Shown piece by piece: positions 14,498 to 15,490 of a DNA stretch of 15,490 nucleotides. Origin of the DNA: Pavlovales sp. CCMP2436 (taxonomy: Eukaryota > Haptophyta > Pavlovophyceae > Pavlovales); the NCBI GenBank assembly GCA_026770615.1, contig MU631526.1, forward strand, positions 54,684 through 70,173, in the 5' to 3' direction. The position numbers and the translations under genes are program-made. The notes under the pieces are model-generated. The model saw nothing but the letters and a program-made list of their open reading frames with translations. It ran no database searches and had not been told where the DNA came from. Every line of letters begins with the position of its first letter. Positions within the stretch are counted from its first letter, which is position 1.

Positions 14498-14867
14498 GGG
14501 ACGAAGAAGTAGACATTGGTCACCCCTGCGCGCTAAATGTCGATAGCTGATGTCGAATAGAGCCCTCCTCGACGGTCGGAGCCCACCTCGTGTGCCTCTC
14601 AGGGGCCTCTGGGGTCAACAACATACTTCGTGTAACTAACATTTCCGATTCTCAGCCTTCGGAAGCGAAAAGAAAGGAATGGTTCCCGAAGGGGTGCCAC
14701 GGAGTTAGTTGCAGATTCGTGAATGAGGTGGTGCCCCGTTCACGAATCTGCAACTATCTCAGCTTATCACCTCTGGTTCCTGAGTTGCTCCGGTGGAGCA
14801 ACTCAGGATTTTCACCGGACTATTTCGATTTTTCCCACAGACTGGCCACTTATTCGGATTTTGACCC
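14478..14867 (-). repeat. Right arm of the foldback element
   Basis: It pairs with the left arm. It contains a hairpin at 14703-14759 (AGTTAGTTGCAGATTCGTGA versus its complement) and a second at 14781-14804 (TGAGTTGCTCC/GGAGCAACTCA), and it ends TTCGGATTTTGACCC. Confidence 0.8.
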
Positions 14868-15050
14868 CGTCGTCGACTCGTCGGTCGCCGTCTGACTGAC
14901 CATCTAGAGCCGCGGTGTGTGAGGGACAGCTTTGCACAGTGGGGCAGATAAAGAAAACGATAATTTGAAGTGGATGGATAACTTAGAGCCAATGGATAGA
15001 GCCGAAAACGGGTGCTCGTACGTATACCCCCCAACCATATACATACATAT
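14868..15050. other. Spacer between foldback element and MITE, no gene seen
   Basis: This is mixed-composition DNA without recognisable coding or repeat structure. It ends in a short CATATACATACATATAC run next to the MITE. Confidence 0.4.
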
Positions 15051-15405
15051 ACAACATTCAGAACAGTCAGACGCCAGCTTGAATCCCTATCATAAATATA
15101 TATAGCGGCTCAGCATGGTTCAACAGGTGTTGTTCACTCACTGATTTGGTCGACGTCAGACGTTAGTCCTGGCAGCAAAGATGGTGGTGGTAGAGGTGAG
15201 GTTGGTGGTGAACTCGTTGGAATTGCCACAGGTTTCCCCCCCTACCCCCCCCACACACAACACTCACGTCCATTTAGGTGCGTGTGCACTGTCCGCCGCG
15301 GCCACCGCGGCCGAGGCGTGCGCCCCGGTCGATACATGCCAGATTTGGAGGTACATTTATATTTATGATAGGGATTCAAGCTGGCGTCTGACTGCTCTGA
15401 ATGTT
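15051..15405. mobile_element. 355-bp MITE with about 50-bp terminal inverted repeats
   Basis: Left end 15051-15100 (ACAACATTCAGAACAGTCAG, then ACGCCAGCTTGAATCCCTAT) is the reverse complement of 15356-15405 with about one mismatch. The interior is segment B in inverted orientation. Sequence outside the right end continues to match segment C, so the family unit may be longer than the pair of ends shown. It has no coding capacity. A degenerate end of the same type lies at 9906-9990. Confidence 0.75.
15096..15332 (-). repeat. Segment B, inverted copy
   Basis: This is the partner of 13934-14190. It has diverged mainly in the C/G runs. Confidence 0.85.
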
Positions 15406-15490
15406 GTGCTGGTCTGAGCGCTGCGTCGCCCATTGCCTGCTGCGTGCCTTAGTCGGCTGCGCTGGCTTGGGCACCACCGCGCGTGCCGAT
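15366..15490 (-). repeat. Segment C, inverted copy, cut by the window edge
   Basis: This is the partner of 14227-14351. It ends GCGCGTGCCGAT at the last base. Confidence 0.85.

Larger units (their letters stand above)
13291..14867. mobile_element. Foldback-type non-autonomous DNA transposon, about 1.58 kb
   Basis: Left arm 13291-13818 and right arm 14478-14867 are inverted copies of each other. Both tips read GGGTCAAAATCCGAAT(T/A)AGT going inward. Shared inner landmarks are GTCCGGTGAAAATCCT, GAGCAACTCA, GTTGCAGATTCGTGAA, CGAATAGAGCCCTCCTCGA (inverted in the left arm) and CCAATGTCTACTT at the inner edge. The left arm is longer because its outer ~145 bp are tandemly duplicated (a second tip-like motif is at 13437). 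Each arm carries perfect or near-perfect subterminal stem-loops. No transposase is encoded, so mobility would depend on another copy. No target-site duplication could be fixed. The interior holds segments B and C, repeated elsewhere. Confidence 0.8.

Noticed and set aside
13291..14867. Reading the ...TAGTG/CACTA... motif as the tips of EnSpm/CACTA transposons
   Set aside because: In this element the CACTA strings face outward rather than inward relative to the arms, and GGGTCAAAATCC is the outer tip. The CACTA idea remains open only for 3476-6036, where no target duplication is seen.

Overview
The window reads as nuclear DNA of a GC-rich unicellular eukaryote, most likely a microalga; a haptophyte-type genome fits but is not proven. 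The supports are an ER N-glycosylation mannosyltransferase (ALG9), a plant/fungal-type Siw14 inositol-pyrophosphate phosphatase, a gene with short GT-AG introns, very high third-position GC in genes, AT-rich intergenic DNA, and many decayed DNA transposons. There are no operons, Shine-Dalgarno sites or other bacterial features. 

Layout. 365-2047 (+) is an intronless gene with a disordered SP/RR-rich N-terminal half and a degenerate EF-hand-like C-terminal half. 2048-7025 is a transposon nest. It holds a decayed C-terminal piece of a Cys-rich protein of probable transposon origin (2585-3475, -). A long terminal-inverted-repeat element (3476-6036) abuts this piece, and its left arm is itself split by a 1,152-bp insert (3529-4680) carrying an Ala-rich ORF. 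Downstream lie tandem repeats and palindromes. 7026-8693 (-) is ALG9. It is divergent from 8783-9904 (+), a JmjC/cupin-like protein with a SET-like tail, across only 89 bp. A degenerate MITE end starts right behind the second gene. 10100-10583 (-) is a broken pogo/Tigger transposase. 11061-11693 (-) is a Siw14-type phosphatase with a 15-bp minisatellite immediately upstream of its ATG. 12267-13072 (+) is a predicted four-exon gene for a protein of exact 18-residue repeats. 13291-15490 is a foldback transposon overlapped by further inverted repeats, one of them a clear 355-bp MITE; this structure runs off the right edge. 

The genes do not form a pathway. ALG9 works in the ER lumen on dolichol-linked glycans, Siw14 on soluble inositol pyrophosphates, and the JmjC/SET-like protein probably on a protein or RNA substrate. 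The strongest new signal is the 18-residue repeat gene: seven repeats stay in perfect register only when three GT-AG introns are removed, and introns 2 and 3 fall at the same point of the repeat. The second is the nested inverted-repeat element at 3476-6036, which looks like a DNA transposon carrying unrelated coding sequence.
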